Positions 17,531 to 27,922 of a DNA stretch of 64,000 nucleotides are shown here, piece by piece (the first letter of the stretch is position 1; every line of letters starts with the position of its first letter). Under the pieces are notes generated by a model. The model was not told the origin of the DNA. It saw only the letters and a list, made by a program, of their open reading frames with translations, and made no database searches. The position numbers and the translations under genes are program-made. The DNA comes from JAAXHH01 sp965248395. GTDB taxonomy: Bacteria > JAAXHH01. The stretch spans positions 124,001-188,000 of the forward strand of contig OZ252103.1 of NCBI GenBank assembly GCA_965248395.1, read 5' to 3'.

Positions 17531-18430
17531 TCAAACCTCCAGTACGGCCGCCAGCGTCTCCCCTTCGTGTACGCGGTTGAAGGTACGCAGGACCAGCACG
17601 TGACCGGACTGCGTGGACACGATCTCCTCCCTCCGCTCACCCAGCAGGTCGGTGACCACGCCGAAGACATCACCCGGTTCTACACGGTCCATGAGTTCAA
17701 CCCAGGGCTCGAAGAAACCGGAAAACGGCGACGGGTAGTTCAACTGGATATGGCCCGATCCTTCCCGATCGTCCTCCACCGTGTGCTCGATCCGCGACAG
17801 CGGCTGGGCGCGCTCGATCATTCTCAGTAAACCCATGACGTTCAGACAACCTTCGTAGTATCCATCCACACCCTCTGGATCGCAGTCCCCGGTTCCCATC
17901 CATTCAGAGTATATCGCGGGAATGCGGGCATCGCGGGCTATGGACAGCGTGCGTCCCTCGTGATGCGCGTACGTACCCCAGACGATCGGCATGTTGAAGG
18001 CCCGGGCCATCTCCCGCTGCTTCTCCAGGACCGCGGCATCTGGATGCAGCATGTAGCCCACCGTCGGGTAGAATCTCGAAACGAGGCCGCCGCTGTGCAG
18101 ATCGATCAGGTAGTCGGCCTCGCGTATCAGCGCGCTTACCGCGAAAGCCACCCGCTCGGTGATGGTGCCGTCCTCCTTCCCCGGACACGTTCGGGCCAGG
18201 TCAAGGCCATCCTCGGCGGTACGCTGGCCGCGCCAGTACGCCGCTTCGTTGACGACGGGGACCAGGGTGACCCTGCCGCGCAGTTCGTCGGGAACCAGGC
18301 CCTCTTTCAAGCGACGTATGGCCCACATGGATTCGAATTCGTCACCGTGTATGCCCCCGAGTATGAGCAGTTTCGGGCCGTGAGACTTCCCGGTTATGGT
18401 AACGGACTTCAACTTGACAGAGCCTGACAT
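17531..18430 (-). CDS. Succinylglutamate desuccinylase/aspartoacylase-family zinc hydrolase
   Basis: A 299-residue M14-like metallohydrolase. Zinc ligands are GGIHGDEFES (His and Glu) and YLIDLHSGG (His). The family removes acyl groups from N-acyl amino acids such as N-acetylaspartate or N-succinylglutamate; related forms act on ectoine derivatives. AAGGAG lies about eight bases upstream of the start codon. The gene is divergent from the YetA-like gene across a 236-base gap. Substrate not determinable here. Confidence 0.85.
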   Translation of the reverse strand: MSGSVKLKSVTITGKSHGPKLLILGGIHGDEFESMWAIRRLKEGLVPDELRGRVTLVPVVNEAAYWRGQRTAEDGLDLARTCPGKEDGTITERVAFAVSALIREADYLIDLHSGGLVSRFYPTVGYMLHPDAAVLEKQREMARAFNMPIVWGTYAHHEGRTLSIARDARIPAIYSEWMGTGDCDPEGVDGYYEGCLNVMGLLRMIERAQPLSRIEHTVEDDREGSGHIQLNYPSPFSGFFEPWVELMDRVEPGDVFGVVTDLLGERREEIVSTQSGHVLVLRTFNRVHEGETLAAVLEV

Positions 18431-18666
18431 GGCGCACTCCTTGACGTATATTCCTGATAACCTGAAATCCTTATCGCGGTATCACTCTGAAGCGGTCTGT
18501 ACCGATACCGTTTGAACGCTGTAAGACGGAAGGCGACACCAATCGCGTCCTGTGGAATCGCACCCGCGGAGATTCGTAGGAATATACGGTGGCGGCTGGC
18601 GTGGAGCAAGCAATGGCGGCGGTCAGGCACGCCGTTGAACACCGGCCAGGCCGAACAGGAGACGTC

Positions 18667-21318
18667 ATGATCTCGATCCCCATGGTGTTTACCCACGACC
18701 CCTCGTGGATACCGAAGCGCTGGCCCGTTACCCGGGGCGTCCCCCTGCCCGAAGGTATGCTCAGCGGGACAGATAGCCTGGGGGTCGCGCGTCCCGATGG
18801 CGCCCGCGTTCCCACTCAGTTCCGGGTGATCGGTCGTTGGCCGGACGGGTCGGTGAAATGGGTGCTCGTAGATTTCCAGGCAGACGCCGATCCATCTGGC
18901 AGAGCGGTTTATACATTGACGGACGAAACGGTCAAGGAAACGCGTACGCCGCCGACACCCGCCACGTCCGTTAGAATCGAAGAAACAGAACATAACCTCC
19001 ACGTGGACACCGGTGCTCTACGATTCCGGGTCGGCCGACGGCGATACGGCCTCTTCCATTCCGTGTCGCTCGCACATGTACGGGATGATGAGGTTTCCCA
19101 AACGAAACCGGCCCACTTGAATCCGGAGAATTCGGCCCACGGACCGGGCGGCGATGCCTGGGCACGCATCACCGAAGGCACCTCCGATGGCGGCACGGTA
19201 CGCCGACTGTACGGCCCCGGCGGGCATTGCCGGGCATCGCTGGCCGAAGACTCCTATTCTGTGACCGTCGAGGAACAGGGTCCGCTGCGTACCGTCGTCC
19301 GGCTGGAGAGCGCCTTGGAGGCCGACATCCCCATGCACCATTACGGCGGATACAGGCCGGTGCGTTGCATCACACGAATCCACGCCTATGCCGGTCAGGC
19401 GTTCGTCCGAATTCTGCAGACCCACGTCTTCACCTGTAATGCACGGGAAGTGGAATTCGATGACCTGGCCCTGGACATCCCACACGCCTTCTCCGGAACC
19501 TGCACAAGCTATGCCTTTGGACTAAACGGCGTCGAGACCGGAACATTCGGACAGGATGAACTACTTAAGATCGCCCAGAAGAAAGATAACCTCATGCAGG
19601 TATCCCACGGTCGTCCGGGGACCGAAAGGGTCATTGCCGAGGGTGAAGCCTGCGCAGGTTGGGCGACACTCGGAGACGGCAAGTCAGGGGTAGGCGTCGC
19701 CTGCCGGAATATGGCCGAAGAATACCCCCGGGCGCTCGAAGTCACCGGAGGCGGCCGGTTTACCGTGTATGCGCGCCACGATCCGGACGGAAGCCGCCTC
19801 TCCCTGTCACGGTATGCGGAGGAGGTGGCCTGGCACGAGGGAGAAGGGATGTACGCCGACGGGACAGGCATAGCGAAGACCTCCGAATTCTACGTACTTT
19901 ACTTCGAGGAAGAGCAGCGAGACGGCGCGATTGAAACGCTCCGATGCACCCTGTCCCAACCCCACGTATCGATTTCTCCGGAATGGATGGCCCGATGCGA
20001 GGTCGCGGGTAGTTTCATGGTTTCAAAGACCTCTTACTCTTCCGCGGACTCAGCAGATTCAGATGAATCAAGTAACGAACTGGGTGATCAATCGGGTTTG
20101 GAAGGGGAGGCGAACGCCCATCAAGATACCATCCAGGCTGCGGAGCGCATGCTGACGGGCTTTGCGGACTGGCTCGCGCGTAACATCCAACTCGGTCGAT
20201 GGTACGGATATCTGAATTACGGAGACGTGCTCGTAGATTGGGACGAAGAAAAGGACGACTGGAAATTCCAGGGACGGTGGGGCTGGTGCAATAGCGAATG
20301 GGATCCACGCCACGCGATATGGATACAGTACCTGCGCACCGGCGATCCAGGCTACTTCAAACTCGGCGAAACTATGACCCGCCACTCGATGGACGTGGAT
20401 ACGTGCCACTGGCATCCCTTCCGGCCCTACATGGTCGGTGGTTGCTACCGTCACAGTGTCGATCATTTCAGCGACGAACCCTGCGCTTCCCATACCTTCA
20501 TCGACAACTGGATGGACTACTACTATCTGAATGGCGACGGCAGGACCCTGGAAGCCATACGCGAAGCAGGCGAGTTTTTCCTGCGGTACCGATGGACCGA
20601 AGATCCATCATACAGCTTCAGCCTGCGGTCCATCGCCAATACGCTGCGCGGTCTGCTCTACGTTTACGAAGCCACCGGTGAGGCACGCTTCCATCGTCGG
20701 GCGGAGGAAGTATTTATCGTCGTCGCCCGGGGCCAGAACGAAGACGGGAGCTGGCACAAGCGCTTTCAAATCTCGACCCCGGACAGGCTTCCAAAACAGC
20801 TTCCCTACGGCATGGCGACAGAAGGCACCACGCTGGCCGTTGAAATGGGAACGGCCGCGCCGTTTACCGACGATGAATTCGAGGCACTGGGCGGTCCATT
20901 TTCCCGGTTGATCCGGCACCTGCCCTACGAGGAACAGAAGGGCTACCAGACCCACTACCTCCTGATCGGGCTTGAGTTGATGCACCGCATGACCGGCCGG
21001 AGTGACGTCGCCGAGACCTACAGGCGGGGTGTGGACTGGTTCTGCGGCTTTCCGAACACCTTCTCATCCGACCGTCCGTTGAAGGAACACTACGGGGGCA
21101 TCCTCTGCCGGCACCTGGCCTATGCGCACCGCATGACCGGTGACACACGCTACCTGGAAACCGGAATGAAAATCCTGAAGCTACTCATCGACTCCCAGGA
21201 CTGGAGCGACGATCCCCGGAAGCGGGGATCCATCAGCATGAGTCCCACCTACCTGAGTCTGTTGTTCTTCGGTGTGCCTAGTTTTCTTGCCGAATTGAGG
21301 CGAATTGACCGTTGGTGA
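18667..21318 (+). CDS. PcRGLX/YetA-like protein (exo-rhamnogalacturonan-lyase-like)
   Basis: An 883-residue protein. The N-terminus (MISIPMVFTHDPSWIP, RGVPLPEGML, GRWPDGSVKWVLVDFQ) matches the RIFT-barrel domain of PcRGLX/YetA-like proteins; a central beta-rich part follows, and the C-terminal ~400 residues look like an alpha/alpha toroid (WMDYYYLNGDGRTLEA, LRGLLYVYEATGEARFHRRA, LAYAHRMTGDTRYLETG). Related enzymes cleave pectic rhamnogalacturonan, but the catalytic residues are not assigned here. No signal peptide is seen. ATG 18667 has AGGAG five bases upstream, so the longer frame from 18589 is rejected. Residues near 20030-20120 form a Ser/Asp/Glu-rich insert (SSADSADSDESSNE). Confidence 0.65.
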   Translation: MISIPMVFTHDPSWIPKRWPVTRGVPLPEGMLSGTDSLGVARPDGARVPTQFRVIGRWPDGSVKWVLVDFQADADPSGRAVYTLTDETVKETRTPPTPATSVRIEETEHNLHVDTGALRFRVGRRRYGLFHSVSLAHVRDDEVSQTKPAHLNPENSAHGPGGDAWARITEGTSDGGTVRRLYGPGGHCRASLAEDSYSVTVEEQGPLRTVVRLESALEADIPMHHYGGYRPVRCITRIHAYAGQAFVRILQTHVFTCNAREVEFDDLALDIPHAFSGTCTSYAFGLNGVETGTFGQDELLKIAQKKDNLMQVSHGRPGTERVIAEGEACAGWATLGDGKSGVGVACRNMAEEYPRALEVTGGGRFTVYARHDPDGSRLSLSRYAEEVAWHEGEGMYADGTGIAKTSEFYVLYFEEEQRDGAIETLRCTLSQPHVSISPEWMARCEVAGSFMVSKTSYSSADSADSDESSNELGDQSGLEGEANAHQDTIQAAERMLTGFADWLARNIQLGRWYGYLNYGDVLVDWDEEKDDWKFQGRWGWCNSEWDPRHAIWIQYLRTGDPGYFKLGETMTRHSMDVDTCHWHPFRPYMVGGCYRHSVDHFSDEPCASHTFIDNWMDYYYLNGDGRTLEAIREAGEFFLRYRWTEDPSYSFSLRSIANTLRGLLYVYEATGEARFHRRAEEVFIVVARGQNEDGSWHKRFQISTPDRLPKQLPYGMATEGTTLAVEMGTAAPFTDDEFEALGGPFSRLIRHLPYEEQKGYQTHYLLIGLELMHRMTGRSDVAETYRRGVDWFCGFPNTFSSDRPLKEHYGGILCRHLAYAHRMTGDTRYLETGMKILKLLIDSQDWSDDPRKRGSISMSPTYLSLLFFGVPSFLAELRRIDRW

Positions 21319-21413
21319 TTCACGGTTTGTTGGTTACCTTGAAAATAACCCACCTTCGTTCAGAAACGAGAAGAGGCCATTCCGCTCCTTGAATCGTCCA
21401 CGGAGGTACTAAC

Positions 21414-23792
21414 GTGTACGTTCGCCTGTTCCTGACGATTACAGCACTCTCATTGACCCTTGACAGCCATTCCCATTGGCAGCCTGGTCAAAGTGAATCG
21501 TTTGGCTCTACAGCCAGTTTGTCGTCTCTCGAAGAAGGCAAATCACTCTATCAACAGGGACGGTACGACGAGGCCCTGACATTCCTCCAAGAAGCAGTGC
21601 GGGTGGAGAATAAGTCGGCCCCGGCACACTACTGGCTGGGCATGGCCTGGTACGCGTTGGGAGACAATGATGAAGCGCTGAAAGTGTTCAGACGGGCGGT
21701 ACAGCTGGATAAGAAATGGGCGCCTGGGCACGTTGGCATGGGCATGGTATACATGAGCTTACCCAACAGGCGTCTCGATGCCCGAAAGGCTTTGCGGAAT
21801 GCGATCAAGGCAGATCCTGTTAACGGGGATATTCAATACTTCATGGGCATGACATACATGGACCAGGTACGTACGAGCCGATTGATAGGCAGCGACAGGG
21901 ACGGTAGAAAGTACTTCTTGAAAACCGTTGAACTGAATCCCTCACATCCCGACGCCTATTATCAACTCGGCCGTTGTTATGATAGTCCACCCGAACCGGA
22001 ACATGAAAAAGCGATTTCCTCGTTTATCCAACAATACCGGGTCAATCCTGATCACAGCGAAGCGCTCCTGCGTTTCGCCAACGTGAATCATCGTTCCGAA
22101 CGTTACGATCTTGGGGCGGAGGAACTCAGGCGGTTCTTGCAGGAATTTGATGACAATACGCCGAACAGGATCCGTACCATGATGGCCCAGTTCGAAGTGC
22201 TTGCCCTTGGAACGGAGCTGCAGTACGGTCGACTGCAGGAGGCGCTGGAGAACTATGTCTCCCAGTTGGACGAATACGAACGCGAAGTGTACCGGGATCT
22301 ACGGCATGTCGCTCCACCCGATGAACTACAGGCCTGGGAGGCTGCGAGCGGCCAGAAACGCGAGAAGCTTTGGCGATCCTTCTGGAACGAGCGGGACTCC
22401 AACCCGGCAACGATCGAGAACGAGCGATTGGTGGCGCATTACCGGCGCGTTATGTATGCCCGGATTCACTTTTCTACTGGGCAGCAGCCCTATGACCGAC
22501 GTGGTGAGGTTTACATCCGCTACGGGGAGCCCGACGACCGTCGCCGTTTCGTGTTTCGCCAATTTGAAAACCCTGATATTCCCCATATGCTTACCGGGAT
22601 TCCCGCCGTGGACGCGATTCGTGAACGGAATCTGCTAACCGGTTACAAGTTGCAGTTACACGGAGGCGAGATGCCATTACCCATGTTTGAAGCCTCCCCA
22701 GGGGTAACCGCGATGGAAGGTGCCTGGATAAACGCACGGGGTGGGATGGAGACCCAACCTGGATACGTCGTGGAAAGCTGGGTATACGTGCCCCACGACC
22801 TGGAACTGTTCTTCGTAGACACGTTGAAGGATGGCAGATTTGACTATCCGCTCCAAACCGTCAGCTTATACACCGGTGATATGATTCGGCAGGAACGGTA
22901 CCACCCGCGTAGTCGCGCCGCCGATCTGATCGCGCGCAGTCCCGAAAACTACCCGCACGACTTCGGCGGTGAACCCCTCGAGTACGCATTCGACGCTGTT
23001 TCGTTCCGCGGCGACGGGGGCGTAACGGAGGTAGATTTCTCTTACAGCATACCCGTCTGGCAGTTCGAAGACATCACCGACGGAAAAGGCGACCGAACCT
23101 GGCTCAACAACCAGGTCACCCTCCGTGATTCGGTCTTCAACTCCGCCTTCTCGCGCAAGTTCCGATTTGGTCCCATAGCCCGGCCTGAACGGAAACTGGC
23201 CAATCAGGAATTCCAGGGAGCCGCCTATACGCTTGCCGCTAACCTGGCTGCGCCTTCGGGAGAATTCACAGTTGCCGTTGAAATGCGGGACGAAGCCACA
23301 AGGCGTATCGGGGTGTACAAGAAGCCGGTGACCTTCTCCGACTACCGCGGCAGCGACATGCTCATCAGCGATCTCAAACTTTCAACGGGTATCACGCCTT
23401 CAGCGGGTCCGGGACCCTTCGTCCGCAACGGGCTTAACGTCGTACCCAATCCCGGCCGGCTGTACCCCAGGGGGCAACTGGTGTACGTGTACTACGAAGT
23501 GTACAACCTGGAAATGGGGGACGACGGACGGACGTCCTACGAGACACTCTACGAGATCACGCCCAGGGGCATGCCCGCGCTGCGAAACCGTTCAGCACGA
23601 AGGCCGGGTGATATGCAGACGGTGATGTCGATCTTCGAAGGAGTGGGTAATGCATCGGAAGAAGCGGAATACACAGCTCTGGATACTACCGATCTTCCGG
23701 AGGGTGAGTACGTGCTGACCGTCACGCTGAACGACCGTCATGCCAACAGCTCAGTCTCCAAGTCGGTAAACTTCATGGTGGTGGAGCCGTAG
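21414..23792 (+). CDS. Secreted TPR protein with GWxTD domain
   Basis: A 792-residue protein with an N-terminal signal peptide, TPR repeats over residues about 35-240 (EEGKSLYQQGRYDEAL, AHYWLGMAWYALGDNDEAL, AYYQLGRCYDSP), then a GWxTD-type domain: WRSFWNERDSNPAT, NERLVAHYRRVMYA and RRGEVYIRYGEPDDR. The motif's GWxTD core reads QPYDRRGEV here. The C-terminal part is beta-rich. This domain combination occurs in several environmental phyla with unknown function, possibly envelope-related. The GTG start has GGAGG seven bases upstream. Transcribed in line after the YetA-like gene. Confidence 0.75.
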   Translation: MYVRLFLTITALSLTLDSHSHWQPGQSESFGSTASLSSLEEGKSLYQQGRYDEALTFLQEAVRVENKSAPAHYWLGMAWYALGDNDEALKVFRRAVQLDKKWAPGHVGMGMVYMSLPNRRLDARKALRNAIKADPVNGDIQYFMGMTYMDQVRTSRLIGSDRDGRKYFLKTVELNPSHPDAYYQLGRCYDSPPEPEHEKAISSFIQQYRVNPDHSEALLRFANVNHRSERYDLGAEELRRFLQEFDDNTPNRIRTMMAQFEVLALGTELQYGRLQEALENYVSQLDEYEREVYRDLRHVAPPDELQAWEAASGQKREKLWRSFWNERDSNPATIENERLVAHYRRVMYARIHFSTGQQPYDRRGEVYIRYGEPDDRRRFVFRQFENPDIPHMLTGIPAVDAIRERNLLTGYKLQLHGGEMPLPMFEASPGVTAMEGAWINARGGMETQPGYVVESWVYVPHDLELFFVDTLKDGRFDYPLQTVSLYTGDMIRQERYHPRSRAADLIARSPENYPHDFGGEPLEYAFDAVSFRGDGGVTEVDFSYSIPVWQFEDITDGKGDRTWLNNQVTLRDSVFNSAFSRKFRFGPIARPERKLANQEFQGAAYTLAANLAAPSGEFTVAVEMRDEATRRIGVYKKPVTFSDYRGSDMLISDLKLSTGITPSAGPGPFVRNGLNVVPNPGRLYPRGQLVYVYYEVYNLEMGDDGRTSYETLYEITPRGMPALRNRSARRPGDMQTVMSIFEGVGNASEEAEYTALDTTDLPEGEYVLTVTLNDRHANSSVSKSVNFMVVEP

Positions 23793-23872
23793 CCTGGTTG
23801 AAGCGTGGCAGTGAGAAGTAACGCGTCGGAAAACTTGAAGAGCGTTTGGAAAAACGAGACGCCGGTTACCTA

Positions 23873-26512
23873 CTAACCGTTGATAGTAACAGTCTTCTCT
23901 TCACCCTCTGCCAGCTCAAGCGGCGGATCAAACCCGCTCCCACCGGAATCCCCCAACTGCAACCTCGACAACGTGAGCGAGCCGTGGAGGACGTTCAACC
24001 CGGCCTGCAGTTGTTCACCGGTACGGGAAACTGCACAGACCCCCCACGCATATCCGGTCGACCAGAAGTAACGGCCGGGCCGGTCGGTTAAGGTCATGGT
24101 CTTCGTGACGGCGGAGTAGTGGAAGCCGGTCAGCGCGAGGTGCGCGGCCCAGGCCGCCATGGCCCTGGCGTAGTGATGGCCGCACTCGGCCTCGTCGAAT
24201 GGGTTCCGCCTGTGTCCTTCATAGCGGTTACGGATCGCCTTTATGCAGTCAAGGCCGTCTTCGACCATGCCCTCGTAGATCATGCCGATGGCCGCGGTGT
24301 ATTCGAAGCCGGTCATGACTTCGGTGAAATATGGGAAGGGGTTGTCCGGTCTATCTTTCGGATAGGCGGCCATGAGGAGCGCCGACTCGTCGCCGAGGAC
24401 GTAGGACCGCATGACGTTGGTGTGGCCGTGAAAGTTCTCCTGTTTATTGTACTTCAAGATGCTTTGCAGTGAGGTGCGGACTTTTTCCCGGTCCGTCAGG
24501 TAACCCAGACTGCAGATATGGGCCATGTATTGACCGACGAGTTGATCCACCAGGCATCCCGGACCCAGTTGGTAGCCGGGATCAGACAGGTCCTCTGTCC
24601 CCATGCCCACCTTGAGCCCTTCGGCAACGTCTTCCATGCTCTTCGGCGTTCTGATCTCGTGTTCGTAGTATTCCCCATTGAAAAGATGCTCGTCGGTCCA
24701 GGCGCGGCCACGCTCGTAAAGATCCCGGCAGCGCTCGGCAAAGTCGCCGTCCCCCAGGTGTCGGGCCATCTCCTCCGCTGCCCGCAACGCGCCCAGGTAC
24801 CAGATCTCCATCTGGGGATTGGGACCGAAATACTCGACGTCCATGGTATTGTGCTGGCAACCTTCCATGACCCCATCGCGGTCGGCGTCCCAGCCGCCGG
24901 GTATCCAGCAGAAGGCCAGTGCCTGCTTCACTTTAGGCCAGAGTGTCCGAAGTCGCTCCTCATCGCCGGACAGATGCCAGTCGCGGTACATCTTCATGAT
25001 GCATCCCATCTGGCCGTCCGCCGCGGCGCGGTTGATGTTGCGGGCGCGCGACAGGGGCAGCGAGACGCGGAAGCTCATCAGGCCGTTATCGTCCGTGGCA
25101 TGGGCGAATTCCACCTCGCGCATGGTCTGCGCCAGGTCGCCGAAGAGGAAGGCCGTGGACTGCTCGTAGTTCCAGACGTGGGTGCAGGAGCCCAGGCAGC
25201 ATCCCGCCGCGTCGTGGCATCCCTCCCAGCCGTAGAACCGGCCGTCGCGCGTGCGAAAGCAGGTCTGGCTGCGCAGCGTGCTCAGGTTGAACAGCGCTGC
25301 CTCCTTGACCATGTCCGGCAGGTCCGAATCGCAGAATGCCTCGACAAACCGGAGCGTGTCCGCTTCCAGCTTTTCCAATTCTGGCACGACGTTTTCCACC
25401 ACGTCCCAGGCGTCGTCAAACCACGTCGTATAATAGTTTCCGATAAGGTCACCGTTGTCGCAGCAATCACTTCCGTTATCGCAACAGTCGCCGCCATTGT
25501 CGCAGCGGGCATTGGGGTCAGCGCCGCTTTCATCGCAGCAACCCTCGTCGTCACAGCAGGTTTCTTCCTCATCGGTGTCCGGGCCATCTCCGTGCGCGGC
25601 GGTTTCTTTAGGCGCAGGCGTCCAGGTATAGCGGTTCGGAAAATGCCATGCCAGCAGGAAGGTCACGCTTTCCGTTTCACCGGGCGCCAGGTCCACCCGG
25701 GCCGACAGCGAGGCCATGGGGCGGTCACTGTTGCCGACGTCCCGCTCCGATAGCGTGCCATCACCGTTGAAATCGTCCCAGAAATCGAGCAGTGAAGTGC
25801 CCCAGCCGGCGTCACGCCAGGCGGTGCGGTGGCTTTCAGTCTCCGCCGTCGTTACCAGCGCCATCGTACCCCACTGCGAGGCCAGTCTGTCCACGCCTTT
25901 CGATGTCATGAATAGTCCGCGATACCCCTCGCCTGCACGGTACCGGTTGCGGTTCTCGCTGCAGGACCCGTCCGTGCCGTCCATGCCGATATAATTTGGT
26001 ATCGAGCCGCAGACCGCGGCCGTTACGGGTACACCGGCCCGGTTGGTCAGCACGTACCGGAGGACCGCCACGGGCAGTCCGCTGCTGTCGGCGTCGCACG
26101 GCACAAGAGGATTGAAAGCCTCCAGCCGCACCTCGACCGGCACGTCATCGTCGGACAACAGTACCTGGCCGAAGGGATAGGCCGCTTCAAAGGAGCAACG
26201 TGCAAAGCGCGGCAACCCGTGATTGGCGGCGGGACTTCCACTGGCGCCTTCGTATTCGAAATATTCGAGAGGACCCTCGAGCAGGCGGGTCACAGCCTCG
26301 CCACCCTCAGGTCGGGCATACAGCGCGAACGCAGGGGGACATCGGGAATCCCTGCCGGGTATGAACCCCTTGGCTGGCCGGTTCATCAGTTCCCAGTCCC
26401 GCAGATCGCCCCTTCCGCCCAGGGAAACAGTCCCCGTGCCTATGCCGCCCAGGGGCAGGGCAATTCTCGCGAGGTGTTCCTGGTCGTAATGATGGAGTAC
26501 GGGCCACGCCAT
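23873..26512 (-). CDS. GH116-family glycosidase (glucosylceramidase-like) with Cys-rich insert
   Basis: An 879-residue enzyme. The N-terminal beta domain (ALPLGGIGTGTVSLGGRGDL) and C-terminal (alpha/alpha)6 domain (GCCLGSCTHVWNYEQSTAFL, MDVEYFGPNPQMEIWYLGAL, FPYFTEVMTGFEYTAA) match GH116, whose members cleave beta-glucosides, beta-xylosides or glucosylceramide. DFNGDGTLSERD is a calcium-loop-like motif. Between the domains, residues about 301-355 are an unusual acidic, Cys-rich insert with nine cysteines (four CC pairs and a single Cys) and repeated CDNG units. No signal peptide, so probably cytoplasmic. It lies downstream of the AGCS symporter (17-base gap) on the same strand. Confidence 0.85.
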   Translation of the reverse strand: MAWPVLHHYDQEHLARIALPLGGIGTGTVSLGGRGDLRDWELMNRPAKGFIPGRDSRCPPAFALYARPEGGEAVTRLLEGPLEYFEYEGASGSPAANHGLPRFARCSFEAAYPFGQVLLSDDDVPVEVRLEAFNPLVPCDADSSGLPVAVLRYVLTNRAGVPVTAAVCGSIPNYIGMDGTDGSCSENRNRYRAGEGYRGLFMTSKGVDRLASQWGTMALVTTAETESHRTAWRDAGWGTSLLDFWDDFNGDGTLSERDVGNSDRPMASLSARVDLAPGETESVTFLLAWHFPNRYTWTPAPKETAAHGDGPDTDEEETCCDDEGCCDESGADPNARCDNGGDCCDNGSDCCDNGDLIGNYYTTWFDDAWDVVENVVPELEKLEADTLRFVEAFCDSDLPDMVKEAALFNLSTLRSQTCFRTRDGRFYGWEGCHDAAGCCLGSCTHVWNYEQSTAFLFGDLAQTMREVEFAHATDDNGLMSFRVSLPLSRARNINRAAADGQMGCIMKMYRDWHLSGDEERLRTLWPKVKQALAFCWIPGGWDADRDGVMEGCQHNTMDVEYFGPNPQMEIWYLGALRAAEEMARHLGDGDFAERCRDLYERGRAWTDEHLFNGEYYEHEIRTPKSMEDVAEGLKVGMGTEDLSDPGYQLGPGCLVDQLVGQYMAHICSLGYLTDREKVRTSLQSILKYNKQENFHGHTNVMRSYVLGDESALLMAAYPKDRPDNPFPYFTEVMTGFEYTAAIGMIYEGMVEDGLDCIKAIRNRYEGHRRNPFDEAECGHHYARAMAAWAAHLALTGFHYSAVTKTMTLTDRPGRYFWSTGYAWGVCAVSRTGEQLQAGLNVLHGSLTLSRLQLGDSGGSGFDPPLELAEGEEKTVTING

Positions 26513-26528
26513 GGGTATTCGTCCCTTC

Positions 26529-27896
26529 TTAACTCGCCCTGACTAGATGGCGTTGGCGGTAATCCCGGAGCGCCGCCATAACCTTCGGCGACAGCAGCAA
26601 AGTCGAAAGCATCGTGGGAATGGCCATCATGGCGAACATGCCGTCTATCAGGCTGATTGCGGCATCAAGCGAAGCGACCGAAGCGACGATGATACAGCCT
26701 ACATAGAAGTAGTTGTACAGATGCTGCCGTTCGGCCCCGATCAGGAAGCCGAGGCACTTGGTGCCGTAGTAGGAATAGGTGAATATCGTACTGGTGCTGA
26801 AGAAGACCACGCAGACAATCAAAATGTAGGAACCGAAACCCGGCATGGCGGACTCGAAAGCGTTGGCCGTCAGCGTCACGCCGTTGTCGGTGGTGGTCTG
26901 CCAGACTCCGGTCATCAGGATCACGAGCGCCGTGCAGGTACACACGATCATCGTATCGATGACGGGCTCCATCATGGCCACCAGGCCCTCGCGCGACGGT
27001 TCCCTGGTCTTCGCCGCTCCGTGGGCGAGGGCTTCGGTGCCGATACCCGCCTCGTTCGAAAAAGCGGCGCGGCGCACACCGGTCATGATGACCGCGCCCA
27101 CGGCTCCTCCGGCCACCGCTTCCCCCGTGAAGGCGTCGGTGATGATCAGCATCAGGTACCGCGGGACTTCCTCGATGTGAAGCACGATAATCCATAGGGC
27201 GGCGATCATGTACAGAATCACCATGGCGGGAACGACGCGCGAAGCGACGTCTGCGATGCGGGTGATGCCGCCGAATATGACGATGCCGACAAGCAGCACC
27301 AGCACGATGCCGGCCATGAGATTAAACCAGAATGGATCTTCGCCGATCATACCCGCCGGTACGAATATCACGTCGCGAATGATCTGCACTAGCTGATTGA
27401 CCTGGAACAGCGGCAGGCATCCGATCACGCCGGCTATGCAGAAGAAGGCGGCCAGGGGTTTCCATTTCCGGCCCAGCCCTTCCAGCACGGCGTACATGGG
27501 GCCGCCCTGCGTCTTGCCGGCGCTGTCCTGCCCCCGGTACATGATCGCCAGGGAACAGGTGAAGAACTTGGTCGCGATGCCGACGAGGGCGCTGACCCAC
27601 ATCCAGAACATGGCGCCCGGTCCACCGACCACGATGGCGACGGCCACGCCGGAGATGTTGCCCATGCCGATCGTGGCCGCGAGCGCGCTGACCAGCGCCT
27701 GGAAATGGGTGATGTCGCCGGGTTCGTCCGGGTCGTCGTATTTTCCGCGGATGATTTCGATCGAGTGCTTGAAATACCTGAGTGGAATGAAACGGGAGTA
27801 CAGGAGGAGAAACAGTCCGCCGCCAATAAGCAGGTAAAGCAGGTACGACCAGGCGGTATCCGCAAAGTAGACGATACCCTGTTCCACTAGATCCAT
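26529..27896 (-). CDS. Sodium:alanine/glycine symporter (AGCS family)
   Basis: A 455-residue inner-membrane protein with about ten or eleven hydrophobic helices. The signature region ALAATIGMGNISGVAVAI (sodium and substrate site) and FSNEAGIGTEALAHGAA are characteristic of the AGCS (DagA/AgcS) family, which takes up alanine or glycine with Na+. It precedes the GH116 gene by 17 bases on the same strand, so co-transcription is likely even though the functions seem unrelated. Confidence 0.92.
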   Translation of the reverse strand: MDLVEQGIVYFADTAWSYLLYLLIGGGLFLLLYSRFIPLRYFKHSIEIIRGKYDDPDEPGDITHFQALVSALAATIGMGNISGVAVAIVVGGPGAMFWMWVSALVGIATKFFTCSLAIMYRGQDSAGKTQGGPMYAVLEGLGRKWKPLAAFFCIAGVIGCLPLFQVNQLVQIIRDVIFVPAGMIGEDPFWFNLMAGIVLVLLVGIVIFGGITRIADVASRVVPAMVILYMIAALWIIVLHIEEVPRYLMLIITDAFTGEAVAGGAVGAVIMTGVRRAAFSNEAGIGTEALAHGAAKTREPSREGLVAMMEPVIDTMIVCTCTALVILMTGVWQTTTDNGVTLTANAFESAMPGFGSYILIVCVVFFSTSTIFTYSYYGTKCLGFLIGAERQHLYNYFYVGCIIVASVASLDAAISLIDGMFAMMAIPTMLSTLLLSPKVMAALRDYRQRHLVRAS

Positions 27897-27922
27897 GATT
27901 CGACTCCTCTGAGGATATGGGA

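Noticed and set aside
24518..25753. Open frame of 411 codons on the plus strand opposite the GH116 gene
   Set aside because: No recognisable domain, and it lies fully antisense to a well-supported glycosidase.
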